A stretch of 64,000 nt of DNA from Leptofilum sp965223285 (lineage in GTDB: Bacteria; Chloroflexota; Anaerolineae; Promineifilales; Promineifilaceae), in the NCBI RefSeq assembly GCF_965223285.1, contig NZ_OZ244997.1, positions 5,332,001 through 5,396,000 of the forward strand, written 5' to 3'. Below, in pieces: positions 8,162 through 17,488 of the stretch. Numbering within the stretch: the first letter of the stretch is position 1; every line of letters begins with the position of its first letter. The notes under the pieces were generated by a model that did no database searches, was not told the origin of the DNA, and worked only from the letters and a program-made list of their open reading frames with translations. The translations under genes and the position numbers were made by a program.

Positions 8162-9757
8162 ATGGCACATGGTTTAGTGGATGTTCGCATCCTACAAAGA
8201 GAATATTTGCTGGCAATTTCTCGGGCGGTAACGGCCGAATTGGATGTGCAAGACGTGCTGCGCATTATTTTGCGGGCAGCAGTGGAGCTGGTAGCTGGGA
8301 AAGCAGGCATGATTGCTTTACACCACCAGGAACTAGACAGCGTGCGCGTTGCGGCCGTTTATGGTATTCCGGCCCCGTTGGTAGACCATTTTGCCCCGCT
8401 GCTGCGAGATATTCCGCCTGTGGATGCCAGCGAGCAAGAGGCGGAGCTGACCCGACGGCTGCAAGTGGTGGCGCGCCGTGCGAACCTCGGCTTTACCCAA
8501 ATGGTGCGGTTGCCAATGGTCAGCGGCGGCGAGACAATTGGCCTTATTTATGTGTTCCTTTCTGGCACGCCGTACCATTTGCCCCAAGAAGCGGCCTCGC
8601 TGCTGGGCAGCTTTGCCGAGCAGGCAGCCATCGCCGTGAAAAATGCCCGATTGTACGAGCAGGTGAACAAGGAGAAGCAGCGTCTGGATGCCATCATCCA
8701 GCAAAATGCGGACGGGGTGATGATTCTAGACCAATCGCTGCGGATTACAGATTTTAACAAGGCACTCAGCCGCATGGTGGGGCAGGCACCAGAAGCAGCC
8801 ATCGGGCAGCCACATGGGGAAATCTTCCAATGGTTGTCGCTAAAAACGGAGATGGATTTGCACGAAGCATTGGCCAACGGCTGGCCTCTGCCGGGAGCAG
8901 CCCATCTGTATGTTGAGGGAGATTTGCAACGGCCGTTCGACGAGAATCTGGAAACCGCCGACGGCAAGCGGGTGAGTTTGGGCATCACCTACGCGCCGCT
9001 GATGGACGGAGACGGCCGTATGACCGACATCATCGCCAACGTGCGCGACTTGACCCGCTATCGCGAAGAAGAAGCGTTGCAAAAAACGTTTATCTCAGTA
9101 GTTAGCCATGAGCTAAAAACGCCAGTATCCATTATCAAAGGATACGCAGGTACGCTGCGGCGGCAAGACGCCAACTGGTCCCCAGAAGTGATGCAGGATT
9201 CGCTAGCCGTCATTGAAGAAGAGGCGGACAATCTGACAGACCTGATTGATAGCTTGCTGGAAGTCTCACGCTTGCAGGCCGGGACGTTTAATCTGGAAGT
9301 GAGTGAAGACCTTCAGCTTAACCGCGTGGTAGAAAACACGGCACGGAAATTTGGTAGCCAATCTGAAAAGCATGAAATCACCGTGCAATTCGGTGACGAT
9401 TTCCCACCCATCTGGGGGGATGAGCGACGGCTAGGACAGGTGATGAATAATTTAATCAGCAACGCCATCAAATATTCACCAGATGGCGGTGAGATTGTGA
9501 TTCGAGGCGAAGTACATCCGCAGCACGTGACCGTCTCGGTGCGGGACAGTGGTATTGGCATTCCAGATCATGAGCAGCACCGTATTTTTCAAAAATTTTC
9601 GCGGCTGGACAATGCCCTAAGCCGCAAAACAGAAGGCACTGGGCTTGGTTTGTTCCTCTGCAAAGCGATTATTGAGGCGCATGACGGCCGTATCTGGTTT
9701 CATAAAAACCCCAATGGCCCCGGTACCACCTTCACCTTTTCCTTACCAAGAAATTGA
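8162..9757 (+). CDS. soluble histidine kinase (GAF-PAS-HisKA-HATPase)
   Basis: 531 residues without membrane segments. A GAF domain (about 20-170), a PAS domain (about 178-300), the dimerisation/phosphoacceptor helix with H316 in VVSHELKTPVS, and a HATPase domain with N box (NNLISNAIKYS), G1 (DSGIGIP) and G2 (GTGLGLFLCK). It is a cytoplasmic sensor kinase; neither the signal nor the cognate regulator is encoded next to it. The 216-nt gap upstream shows no convincing promoter. Confidence 0.9.
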   Translation: MAHGLVDVRILQREYLLAISRAVTAELDVQDVLRIILRAAVELVAGKAGMIALHHQELDSVRVAAVYGIPAPLVDHFAPLLRDIPPVDASEQEAELTRRLQVVARRANLGFTQMVRLPMVSGGETIGLIYVFLSGTPYHLPQEAASLLGSFAEQAAIAVKNARLYEQVNKEKQRLDAIIQQNADGVMILDQSLRITDFNKALSRMVGQAPEAAIGQPHGEIFQWLSLKTEMDLHEALANGWPLPGAAHLYVEGDLQRPFDENLETADGKRVSLGITYAPLMDGDGRMTDIIANVRDLTRYREEEALQKTFISVVSHELKTPVSIIKGYAGTLRRQDANWSPEVMQDSLAVIEEEADNLTDLIDSLLEVSRLQAGTFNLEVSEDLQLNRVVENTARKFGSQSEKHEITVQFGDDFPPIWGDERRLGQVMNNLISNAIKYSPDGGEIVIRGEVHPQHVTVSVRDSGIGIPDHEQHRIFQKFSRLDNALSRKTEGTGLGLFLCKAIIEAHDGRIWFHKNPNGPGTTFTFSLPRN

Positions 9758-9773
9758 GCTAGTAAATAGTGGA

Positions 9774-9813
9774 TAGTGGCTAGTTAAAAATCGAGCCATA
9801 AAACTAGCCACTA
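9774..9813 (+). repeat. 12-bp inverted repeat
   Basis: TAGTGGCTAGTT and its exact complement are separated by 16 nt. Further shortened copies of the same words (AGTGGATAGTGG, CCACTAAGACTAACCACT) surround it. It lies in the 83-nt gap before the CpXC gene and lacks a T-run. Confidence 0.5.
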
Positions 9814-9840
9814 AGACTAACCACTAAAACAGGAGCAATT

Positions 9841-11178
9841 ATGCACACACAACTAACGTGTCCACAATGCGGCACGCCCTATTCGGCTGAGGTTCATCAG
9901 GTTGTTGATTCCAAACGGACCCCGCATTTGAAGCAACAGCTATTAAGCGGTCAGCTTAACGTAGCGGTCTGCCCCCAATGTGGCGCAGGTGGCCAAATGG
10001 CTACCCTCATGCTGTTTCACGACGCTGATCATGAAATGTTCATGGTGCATGTGCCGCAGGAGCTGAATCTTAATCAGATGCAGCGGGAGCAGATGATTGG
10101 GCAACTGACCAAGCAGGTGATGGATGAGATGCCCCCGGAAGACCGCCGCGCTTACATGTTCCAGCCACAAATTATGCTGAATTGGCAATCGTTTATGGAA
10201 AAAGTGCTGGAAACGGAAGGCGTGACGCCGGAGATGATTGCGCGGCAAAAGAAGCAGTCTGAACTACTGCAAACGCTCATTACGGCAGACAAAGATGTGC
10301 AGGATGTATTAATACAAGAGCGGGCAGATGAGATTGATGAAACCTTTTTTGCGATGCTACAACAGTTTGTAGATATGGCTGCGCAGTTACAAGATAATCA
10401 GCAGATGGTGAAAATCACCAATTTGCGGGCGCGTTTGATGACGGAAACGGCCGTTGGCCAGCGGATGGAGCAGCAGCAAATAGCATTGCACAAGCTGAGC
10501 CGCGAAGCCAAACAGCAAGGTGGGCTGACGCCCACTATGCTGGTGCAGCACATTGTCGCCAATCAAGAACAATCCCACATAGTAGATGCGCTGGTGATGG
10601 CTGGGCAGGGTGCGTTGCAGTACGAATTTTTCAGCCACCTGACGGCCGAAATTGAGAAAGCTGAAAAAGAAGGCGACAAAGCCTCGGTTGACCGACTGAC
10701 ATCGCTGCGAGGAGATTTGTTGGAGCTGTACGAAGGGATGCAGGAGCAATCGAAAAACATGCTCCAGGAAGCGATGAGTACGTTGGATATGATTCTAGCA
10801 GCTTCTAGCAAAGAGCAGGCACTCATGGAAAACGCAGAAAAAATCGACGAAGCCTTTATGTCGGTGCTGGTGGCTCGGATGAATGAGGCGGAGCAAAAAG
10901 AAGATATTCCGCAGTTCCAGGCACTCAACGAAATTCATGGCCTCATTTATGCCCAGATGGAGCGTACGTTACCACCCCATGTGCAGCTTCTGAACCAGCT
11001 TGTGCGCTCAGAATCCCCTGAAGAGCAGGCACAGCTACTGAATGAAAATGAACAGTTTGTTTCCGATGATCTGCTGGGGTTGATAGACCAAGTGATGGAA
11101 CAGGCAGGTGAACAAGGGCAAGAGGATTTGAACGGCCGTCTGCAATCTGTGAAGACGCTCATTCAGGCCAGACTTTAG
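9841..11178 (+). CDS. CpXC domain protein
   Basis: 445 residues. The N-terminal ~130 residues match the CpXC family: two CPxCG pairs (TCPQCGTPY near 7-15 and VCPQCGAGG near 43-51) that should bind zinc, followed by a beta-rich part ending around MFQPQIMLNWQSF. The remaining ~310 residues are charged and helical (repeated LL..RADEIDETFFAML and NAEKIDEAFMSVL units), likely a scaffold. The molecular role of the family is unknown. AGGAG lies 6 nt before the ATG. Confidence 0.8.
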   Translation: MHTQLTCPQCGTPYSAEVHQVVDSKRTPHLKQQLLSGQLNVAVCPQCGAGGQMATLMLFHDADHEMFMVHVPQELNLNQMQREQMIGQLTKQVMDEMPPEDRRAYMFQPQIMLNWQSFMEKVLETEGVTPEMIARQKKQSELLQTLITADKDVQDVLIQERADEIDETFFAMLQQFVDMAAQLQDNQQMVKITNLRARLMTETAVGQRMEQQQIALHKLSREAKQQGGLTPTMLVQHIVANQEQSHIVDALVMAGQGALQYEFFSHLTAEIEKAEKEGDKASVDRLTSLRGDLLELYEGMQEQSKNMLQEAMSTLDMILAASSKEQALMENAEKIDEAFMSVLVARMNEAEQKEDIPQFQALNEIHGLIYAQMERTLPPHVQLLNQLVRSESPEEQAQLLNENEQFVSDDLLGLIDQVMEQAGEQGQEDLNGRLQSVKTLIQARL

Positions 11179-11195
11179 TTCGGTAATCGGTTCCC

Positions 11196-11238
11196 TAACG
11201 GCCGTATTTTGCCAAATTGTGCTAAAATACGGCCGTTA
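11196..11238 (+). other. long hairpin formed by two ACGGCCGT copies in front of lipB
   Basis: TAACGGCCGTATTTT and its perfect 15-bp complement flank a 13-nt spacer. Each arm contains one ACGGCCGT. Transcription in either direction gives a stable hairpin; with TTATTATTT after it, it may weakly terminate the CpXC transcript. The lipB start lies 16 bp downstream. Confidence 0.6.
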
Positions 11239-11254
11239 TTATTTGGGGCAAATC

Positions 11255-11959
11255 ATGCGAACGATTGATGTTCAATGGGTGGGGCGTGTCGATTATTTGG
11301 CAGCGTGGGAGCAACAAAAAGAACTGGTTGCTGAACGCATTGCCAATCCAGAAGTTGCTGGCAAGCTGCTGTTGCTGGAACATCCACACACATACACTCT
11401 GGGGCGGAACGGCCGTTTAAACAACCTTCTCCTTAACGAAACGGAGCTTGCAAAGCAGGGCATCGCCTTTTATCAGGTCGATCGCGGTGGAGACATCACC
11501 TATCATGGCCCTGGTCAACTTGTGGGCTATCCTATCCTCTCGCTCAAGCAAGTTTATGCTCAGCCCGGTCTGGGAGTGGTTCGTCGCTACATCACTGATT
11601 TAGAAGAAGTGCTCATCCAAACGGTTGCGCAATTTGGCATTGCTGCCCAGCGGTTGGAGGGACAGCGTGGTGTCTGGGTAGAAACCCCCAACGGCATAGA
11701 TAAATTAGCCGCCATCGGGGTGCGTATTCAAAAAAATGGCGTCACCAGCCACGGCTTTGCCCTCAACGTGAATCCTGACCTCACTTACTTTAACCACATA
11801 ATTCCCTGCGGCATTGAGGATCATGGTGTGGTGAGTATGGCAGAGTTGCTGCCGCAGCCTATCACCATCTTCGATATTTTGCCCCGTCTCATTTCTGCTT
11901 TTTCTACCGTTTTTCAGCTTCAAGCCAACGAAGGAGAAACATGGCTCGCATACCATTAA
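11255..11959 (+). CDS. lipB: octanoyltransferase LipB
   Basis: Transfers octanoate from acyl-ACP to lipoyl-domain lysines, the first step of lipoate synthesis. The 234 residues carry RGGDITYHGPGQ (substrate loop), the catalytic Lys region KLAAIGVRI and the catalytic Cys185 in IIPCGI. A frame extending to 11219 would start inside the hairpin at 11196-11238, so the ATG at 11255 is chosen. The last 19 nt overlap lipA, which couples the two enzymes of one pathway. Confidence 0.95.
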   Translation: MRTIDVQWVGRVDYLAAWEQQKELVAERIANPEVAGKLLLLEHPHTYTLGRNGRLNNLLLNETELAKQGIAFYQVDRGGDITYHGPGQLVGYPILSLKQVYAQPGLGVVRRYITDLEEVLIQTVAQFGIAAQRLEGQRGVWVETPNGIDKLAAIGVRIQKNGVTSHGFALNVNPDLTYFNHIIPCGIEDHGVVSMAELLPQPITIFDILPRLISAFSTVFQLQANEGETWLAYH

Positions 11960-12867
11960 ATTCAATTACTGAAACTGCTAAGCCGAATAGCCGGCAGCCT
12001 AAAAGACGGCCGTCTTGGATCAAAGTCCGCCAAATCCACGACACCAACGAAAATTATCACTTCCTCAAGGGACTCATGCGTCAAAAATCGCTGCATACCG
12101 TTTGTGAGGAAGCCCGCTGTCCCAACATTGGTGAATGCTGGGGGTCTCGCACCGCCACCTTCCTCATCATGGGCGACACCTGTACCCGCAGCTGTGCCTT
12201 TTGCGATGTGAAGACGGGACGGCCGTTGCCAATGGATTGGGCCGAGCCAGAGCGTGTTGCCCAGGCCGTACGCGCCATGAACCTCAAGCATGTTGTTATT
12301 ACCTCCGTTAACCGCGATGAACGGGCTGACGGCGGCGCACCCATCTTTGCTGCCTGCATCGACCGCATCCGCGAAGTGCAGCCCGGTTGCTCGATTGAAG
12401 TGCTCATTCCCGACTTCAAGGGCAACCGTGACGCGCTGCAAACCGTCATGAATGCCCGCCCGGAAATTCTCAACCACAACGTCGAAACCGTTCAGCGACT
12501 CTTCCGCATCATCCAGCCACAAGATAAATACGAATGGGCACAGGCCACCCTGACCAACGCCAAACAAATGGCTCCAGACTTACTTACTAAGAGCGGCATT
12601 ATGGTGGGTCTGGGTGAAACGTGGGGTGAATTAGTCACTACCATGGAAGATTTGTGCAGTTGGCATGTAGATATTTTGACCATCGGCCAATATTTGCAGC
12701 CAACCAGCAAACATTGGCCCATCGACCGTTACTACACGCCGGAGGAGTTTGCCCAGCTCAAGCAGATTGGCCTGGAGATGGGCTTCCGCTGGGTAGAAAG
12801 TGGCCCCTTGGTGCGCAGCAGCTACCGCGCCCACGAACAGGTTCAGGTGCTGCTTGGCGATCAGTAA
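11941..12867 (+). CDS. lipA: lipoyl synthase LipA
   Basis: Radical SAM enzyme inserting two sulfurs into the octanoyl chain made by LipB. The auxiliary cluster cysteines are C55, C60 and C66 (CEEARCPNIGEC). The radical SAM cluster cysteines are C81, C85 and C88 (CTRSCAFC). The C-terminal LVRSSYRA contains the Ser ligand typical of LipA. 308 residues, full length. The gene begins inside lipB. Confidence 0.96.
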   Translation: MARIPLNSITETAKPNSRQPKRRPSWIKVRQIHDTNENYHFLKGLMRQKSLHTVCEEARCPNIGECWGSRTATFLIMGDTCTRSCAFCDVKTGRPLPMDWAEPERVAQAVRAMNLKHVVITSVNRDERADGGAPIFAACIDRIREVQPGCSIEVLIPDFKGNRDALQTVMNARPEILNHNVETVQRLFRIIQPQDKYEWAQATLTNAKQMAPDLLTKSGIMVGLGETWGELVTTMEDLCSWHVDILTIGQYLQPTSKHWPIDRYYTPEEFAQLKQIGLEMGFRWVESGPLVRSSYRAHEQVQVLLGDQ

Positions 12868-12892
12868 GCAATGACATACAGAGGTATTTACC

Positions 12893-12997
12893 TTGGCTTC
12901 GGCAGCTAAGAAGGCAGATGGCAGTTCTGTTGATGTAAGTAAAGTGAAAAAAGCCCCTCGGGTTTCTTTGTTCAATCGCAAAACTATTATTAGTTGA
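12893..12997 (+). CDS. possible 34-residue small protein
   Basis: A TTG-started frame between lipA and pyk, preceded by GAGGT at 7 nt spacing. The product is Lys/Ser-rich and basic (MASAAKKADGSSVDVSKV...), without a membrane segment. Support is only the ribosome site, the codon choice and the otherwise unexplained 195-nt gap; it may not be real. Confidence 0.28.
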   Translation: MASAAKKADGSSVDVSKVKKAPRVSLFNRKTIIS

Positions 12998-13062
12998 AAG
13001 GGTTTTCTGCATGGGATACCATTACCAACAAACCCAAAACAACTACTAGCTGAGGATAACGT

Positions 13063-14475
13063 ATGGCCCGAACAAAGATAGTCGCAACCATTGGCCCTGC
13101 TTCTAATAACCCAGAGACGATTCGCCGCATGATTTCCGCCGGAATGCGCGTGGCGCGTATCAACTTCTCGCACGGCAACCACGAACAGCACACAAAAACA
13201 GTTAAAATGCTCCGCGAAGTTGCTGAGAGTGAAAACAAGGTCCTTGGCATATTGGGTGACTTGCAAGGCCCCAAGATTCGCCTGGGGCACGTCAAAACGG
13301 GCGGTATTCAGCTCTCGCTAGGCGAGGAAGTTGTCCTCACGCCACACCGAGGCCAGCCCGCGATGATCCACATGCCTCATCCAGACCTCATTGAAGCAAT
13401 TGAACCGGGCGCGCGCCTGGTCATTGGTGACGGGGAAGTGGAATTTACCGTTGCCGAGAAAATGGGGGATGCCTTGCGGTGCATCACCACTGTTGCTGGC
13501 TTGCTTGAATCTCGCAAAGGGGTAAATGCCCCCGGTACCGATTTGCCGATCTCTAGCATGACCGACAAAGACAAGGAAGATTTGAAGCTGGTGTGTGCGC
13601 TGGAACTGGATTACGTAGCCCTTTCCTTTGTGCGAACGGCCGAAGACATTCAGGAATTGCGCGAATTGATGCAGCAAGAGGGCACTAATATTCCCATCAT
13701 TGCCAAAATTGAAAAAAGTGAAGCGATTGACCATTTACTCGATATTCGGGATACAGCCGATGGGATGATGGTGGCGCGCGGTGATTTGGGGATCGAGGTG
13801 CAGCCGCAAGAGGTGCCGCTGCTGCAAAAACGCATTATTCGTGCCTGCAACGAGGTTGGCAAGCCCGTAATCACCGCTACACAGATGTTGCAATCTATGG
13901 TTGAGCATCCGCGCCCTACCCGTGCCGAAGCCAGCGATGTGGCCAACGCTATTTTAGACGGCACGGATGCGGTGATGCTTTCAGGCGAAACTGCTTCTGG
14001 TAACTTCCCAGTAGAATCTGTGCTGATGATGCGGCAAATCAGCGAAATTATCGAGGGTGCCTTCCCCTACACAGAGTGGCGCAACCGGCGGCTGGCTGAG
14101 GTAGAGGAAACCCAAAATGTGGCAGAGGCAATTAGTTCGGCCTGCTGTGACATTGCTGAACAAATTAATGCCCGGGCCATTGTCAGTGCCACGATGTCTG
14201 GCTATACGGCCAGGCAAATTGCCCGACATCGCCCACCTACACCGGTGATGGCCGTGTCGCCGCGAGCAAGAACCCAGCGGAATTTGTCTTTGGTTTGGGG
14301 CGTTGAGTGTGTGTTGGTAGAAGGCTTTTCGCATACCGATGGCATGTTGGCAGAAACGGCCGCTGCCATGTCGCGCTACAATCTAAATCCGGGCGACAAG
14401 TTAGTCATCACGGCTGGCGTTCCCTTCGGCCTTTCGGGTCACACCAATCTAATCCAGGTTCACGAAATTACCTGA
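13063..14475 (+). CDS. pyk: pyruvate kinase
   Basis: Converts phosphoenolpyruvate and ADP to pyruvate and ATP in glycolysis. The 470-residue length is that of the short bacterial form without the extra C-terminal PEP-utilising domain. Visible signatures: ATIGPAS near the N-terminus, RINFSHG, the active-site motif IIAKIEKSEAI, MVARGDLGIEV, ATQMLQSM and the RAEASDVANAILDGTDA segment. A GAGG element precedes the ATG by 8 nt. Confidence 0.96.
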   Translation: MARTKIVATIGPASNNPETIRRMISAGMRVARINFSHGNHEQHTKTVKMLREVAESENKVLGILGDLQGPKIRLGHVKTGGIQLSLGEEVVLTPHRGQPAMIHMPHPDLIEAIEPGARLVIGDGEVEFTVAEKMGDALRCITTVAGLLESRKGVNAPGTDLPISSMTDKDKEDLKLVCALELDYVALSFVRTAEDIQELRELMQQEGTNIPIIAKIEKSEAIDHLLDIRDTADGMMVARGDLGIEVQPQEVPLLQKRIIRACNEVGKPVITATQMLQSMVEHPRPTRAEASDVANAILDGTDAVMLSGETASGNFPVESVLMMRQISEIIEGAFPYTEWRNRRLAEVEETQNVAEAISSACCDIAEQINARAIVSATMSGYTARQIARHRPPTPVMAVSPRARTQRNLSLVWGVECVLVEGFSHTDGMLAETAAAMSRYNLNPGDKLVITAGVPFGLSGHTNLIQVHEIT

Positions 14476-14489
14476 TCCCTGAACTCGTC

Positions 14490-14518
14490 TTGAACATTTA
14501 ACATAAGCGTTTTACAAT
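14490..14518 (+). promoter_or_regulatory. promoter of the AAA ATPase gene
   Basis: TTGAAC, a 17-bp spacer and TACAAT lie about 50 bp before the ATG at 14569, just after the pyk stop. Confidence 0.55.
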
Positions 14519-14568
14519 ATAAGTCCATATGTTTGTGACAGTTGCAGGGATTTATCGGAGAAGATCAG

Positions 14569-15879
14569 ATGAGCATAGCAGGACAAGGGCCACAAATACT
14601 CGATTGGGAGCCACCAGCAATAAAAGGAATTGAAGATACAGGTTTGTCACAGGGCTTTTTGCAAGATTTAGCCCTAAAAATTATGTATTTTCGTGGTCAG
14701 TTGACCGGGCATGACATTGCCGAATATATGCATCTGCCGTTTGCCACTGTGGTAAGCACCATTATGGATTTTCTCAAGCGAGAGCAGATGTGTGAGGTAA
14801 AAGGCTCTGGCGGCTTGGGGGCAGCAACCTACCAATACTCCATCACCAGCAAGGGAGCGGAACGGGCGCGCGAGCAGCTAGAGCGTACTACTTATGTAGG
14901 TGCCGCCCCGGTGCCGTGGGATAATTACGTGGCAGCTATTAAAGCCCAAGGCGGCAATCGGTTGCGGGTAAATCCCAAAATGATGCAGCAATCGTTGTCT
15001 CATCTGGTTCTGGAAGATACGGTTTTTGGCAAGATTGGCCCTGCTGCCAACTCTGGTAAATCTATTTTTCTGTATGGTCCTCCGGGAAATGGTAAAACGA
15101 CGATTGCGGAAAGCATCGGCCGTATGATTCTCACCAACGATATGTACATTCCCTATGCGGTGGAGGTAGATGGTCAAATCATCAAGGTGTATGATGAGAT
15201 TAACCATGTGGCCGTGCCAGACGTGGAGCGCAAAATGGCGACCGGTTCGCTCGGGCCACGCCGAGGAGATGCTCGCTGGGTTCGCATTAAACGGCCTGTG
15301 ATCATGGTGGGTGGTGAGCTAACGCTGGATGGCTTGGAGCTAATTTACGACCCCACCAACAAATATTATGAAGCCCCTTTCCAAATGAAGGCCAACGGCG
15401 GCATGTTTCTGATTGATGACTTTGGGCGGCAGCAGGTACGGCCGCGCGATTTGTTGAACCGCTGGATTGTGCCGATGGAGAAGCAGATTGACTTTTTGGC
15501 ACTGCACACCGGGCGCAAAGTAGAGGTGCCGTTTGAAGTGTTGATTGTCTTTTCAACCAATTTGCCACCGCGCGATTTGGTTGATGAAGCGTTCTTGCGT
15601 CGCATTCGGCACAAGATTGAGGTGACATCGCCAACGTTTGATGGCTACCGTGAAATCTTCAAGCGGGTGTGTGATAACCGCCGCGTAGAGTACGATGAGC
15701 AGGGCGTGCGCTACCTGCTGCAAGAGTATTACATCAAGCGGAACCAGAAACTGCGTGCTAACCACCCCCGCGACATTTTGGATCAGTTGCTCGATATTTC
15801 GGATTATCTGGGCGTGAAGCCGATGCTCACGAAAGAGTTGATTGACCAGGCGGCTGATTCTTATTTTGTTCAGCTTTAA
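14569..15879 (+). CDS. AAA ATPase with N-terminal winged helix
   Basis: 436 residues. Residues about 20-105 look like a winged-helix DNA- or protein-binding domain (GHDIAEYMHLPFATVVSTI). The AAA core follows with Walker A GPPGNGKTT (K176), Walker B MFLIDDFG, sensor FSTNLPP and an arginine-finger region FLRRIRHKIE. The exact role is unknown; such proteins have been described as chaperone-like ATPases. The start is the ATG with CGGAG 8 nt upstream; the longer TTG frame from 14542 is less likely. The GDPD gene starts 4 nt after its stop. Confidence 0.85.
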   Translation: MSIAGQGPQILDWEPPAIKGIEDTGLSQGFLQDLALKIMYFRGQLTGHDIAEYMHLPFATVVSTIMDFLKREQMCEVKGSGGLGAATYQYSITSKGAERAREQLERTTYVGAAPVPWDNYVAAIKAQGGNRLRVNPKMMQQSLSHLVLEDTVFGKIGPAANSGKSIFLYGPPGNGKTTIAESIGRMILTNDMYIPYAVEVDGQIIKVYDEINHVAVPDVERKMATGSLGPRRGDARWVRIKRPVIMVGGELTLDGLELIYDPTNKYYEAPFQMKANGGMFLIDDFGRQQVRPRDLLNRWIVPMEKQIDFLALHTGRKVEVPFEVLIVFSTNLPPRDLVDEAFLRRIRHKIEVTSPTFDGYREIFKRVCDNRRVEYDEQGVRYLLQEYYIKRNQKLRANHPRDILDQLLDISDYLGVKPMLTKELIDQAADSYFVQL

Positions 15880-15882
15880 GCG

Positions 15883-16611
15883 ATGAGGGATTGGGCTTCT
15901 GCGGAACGGCCGTTCATTATTGGCCATCGGGGAGCCAGTGCAGAAGCACCGGAAAACACGCTGGCAGCCTTTACGCTAGCGCAGGCGCAAGGGGCGGACG
16001 GCATTGAGCTGGATGTGCAGCTTTCGGCCGATGGTTGGCCAGTGGTAATCCACGACAGCAAGCTAGATCGAACAACCAACGGGCAGGGGACTGTACAGCA
16101 GTTCCCCGTTGCTGAATTGCAAGAGCTGGATGCAGGCCAAGGCCAATCCATCCCGACACTTGACGAGGTTTTTGAAACGCTGGGCCCCAATTTTTTATAC
16201 AATGTAGAGTTGAAAACGGCCGCTTTGCGAGACACAGATTTGGCAGCGGCCGTTGCGGATCGGATCGAGGCACACAATGTGGTGCGGCAAACAATCGTTT
16301 CCTCTTTTAATCCCCTGGCGGTGCGCCGAGCGCGTCGTCACCTCACGAAATCTACCTGGGTTGCCCATCTCAGCTACAAATCTGGTTTCAAATTGAAGCA
16401 TTCGCTCATTCCTGTTCAGGCAGTGCATCCTTACCGCAAAATGGTAGATGCCAATTACATGGTTTGGGCCAGCAAACATGGCTGGCGAGTGAACGTGTGG
16501 ACGGTGGATGATCCAACTGAGGCGCGACGGCTGGCAGAGTTGGGTGTTCATGGCATTATTACCAACAAACCCGAATTGATTCGAGAAGCATTATTTGGTC
16601 ATGAAAATTAA
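15883..16611 (+). CDS. glycerophosphodiester phosphodiesterase
   Basis: GDPD-family TIM barrel of 242 residues that hydrolyses glycerophosphodiesters to glycerol-3-phosphate and an alcohol. The catalytic and metal signatures are IGHRGASAEAPENT, ELDVQ and VIHDSKLDRTTNG near the N-terminus. No signal peptide, so cytoplasmic. It lies 4 nt after the AAA gene and overlaps the lipid kinase gene by 11 nt, forming a small lipid-turnover operon with it. Confidence 0.92.
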   Translation: MRDWASAERPFIIGHRGASAEAPENTLAAFTLAQAQGADGIELDVQLSADGWPVVIHDSKLDRTTNGQGTVQQFPVAELQELDAGQGQSIPTLDEVFETLGPNFLYNVELKTAALRDTDLAAAVADRIEAHNVVRQTIVSSFNPLAVRRARRHLTKSTWVAHLSYKSGFKLKHSLIPVQAVHPYRKMVDANYMVWASKHGWRVNVWTVDDPTEARRLAELGVHGIITNKPELIREALFGHEN

Positions 16612-17488
16612 GGTCATTCTAAACCCATATGCCAATCGTTGGCGAGCGGGTGCCAAACTAAATGCAGTGCAGGCAGCATTTGCCGCCGCCAGTCTAACCC
16701 CAGACATTGTCCAGACAGAAAAACCACAAGAGGCGATTGGTTTGGCAGAAACGGCCGTATCCGCTGGTTACGATGCCGTGATTGCCGCAGGCGGGGATGG
16801 CACACTTGGCGAAGTGGCCAATGGCCTGCTGCGGGCCGCTGGGGATGGCCTAACGATTCCTTTTGGCGTGCTGCCCATTGGCACAGCTAACGATTTTAGC
16901 GACATGGTTGGCTTGCCACGTGCCTTGACCCAGGCGGTACAAATCATTGCACGAGGCCAAACGCGCCAAATTGACGCCGGGCGTATCAACAATCACTTTT
17001 TCATTAACAACTGCGCTGTGGCGATGGAGCCGATGATCACCTTGGAGAATATTCGCATGAAGCGATTGTCTGGCGAGCTGCGCTACGTGGTGGCACTGCT
17101 GAAGGGGCTGGTGAAGCTAAAGGCGTGGGAGATGCAGGTGCGCTGGGACGATGGCGGGCATGACGGGCCAGCTTATTTGCTCTCCGTGTGCAACGGACCG
17201 CGCACGGGTGGCTTTTACATGGCGCCAGATGCAGCTGTGGATGATGGCCTCTTTGATTTTGTTTTTGCGCCAGAAGTGCCGAAGCTCACGGTGTTGGCCA
17301 TTTTATTGAAGCTGTTCCGCAAGACGCACATTTTTCATCCGCAGGTAGTATACGGCCGTACCCGCCACATTAGCATCGCCAGCAGCCCTGGCACTCCTAT
17401 CCACGCCGACGGCGAAATCATCGCCGAAGCTGCCACGCAAATTGAGTACCAGATTCTCCCTGGCAAGCTAACCTTGCTGCAAAGCTAG
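16601..17488 (+). CDS. diacylglycerol/lipid kinase family protein
   Basis: DAGK/YegS-type kinase phosphorylating a lipid such as diacylglycerol with ATP. The nucleotide loop is AAGGDGTLGEVANGL, followed by GVLPIGTANDF and later FYMAPDAAVDDGLFDFVF. The C-terminal HADGE element is typical of the family. 295 residues, complete. The ATG at 16601 overlaps the end of the GDPD gene, consistent with coupled translation and a shared role in phospholipid recycling. The 3' end overlaps the convergent zinc-ribbon gene by 21 nt. Confidence 0.9.
   Translation: MKIKVILNPYANRWRAGAKLNAVQAAFAAASLTPDIVQTEKPQEAIGLAETAVSAGYDAVIAAGGDGTLGEVANGLLRAAGDGLTIPFGVLPIGTANDFSDMVGLPRALTQAVQIIARGQTRQIDAGRINNHFFINNCAVAMEPMITLENIRMKRLSGELRYVVALLKGLVKLKAWEMQVRWDDGGHDGPAYLLSVCNGPRTGGFYMAPDAAVDDGLFDFVFAPEVPKLTVLAILLKLFRKTHIFHPQVVYGRTRHISIASSPGTPIHADGEIIAEAATQIEYQILPGKLTLLQS

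Noticed and set aside
11219..11254. TTG-like upstream start for LipB
   Set aside because: It lies inside the hairpin at 11196-11238; the next ATG gives the normal LipB N-terminus.
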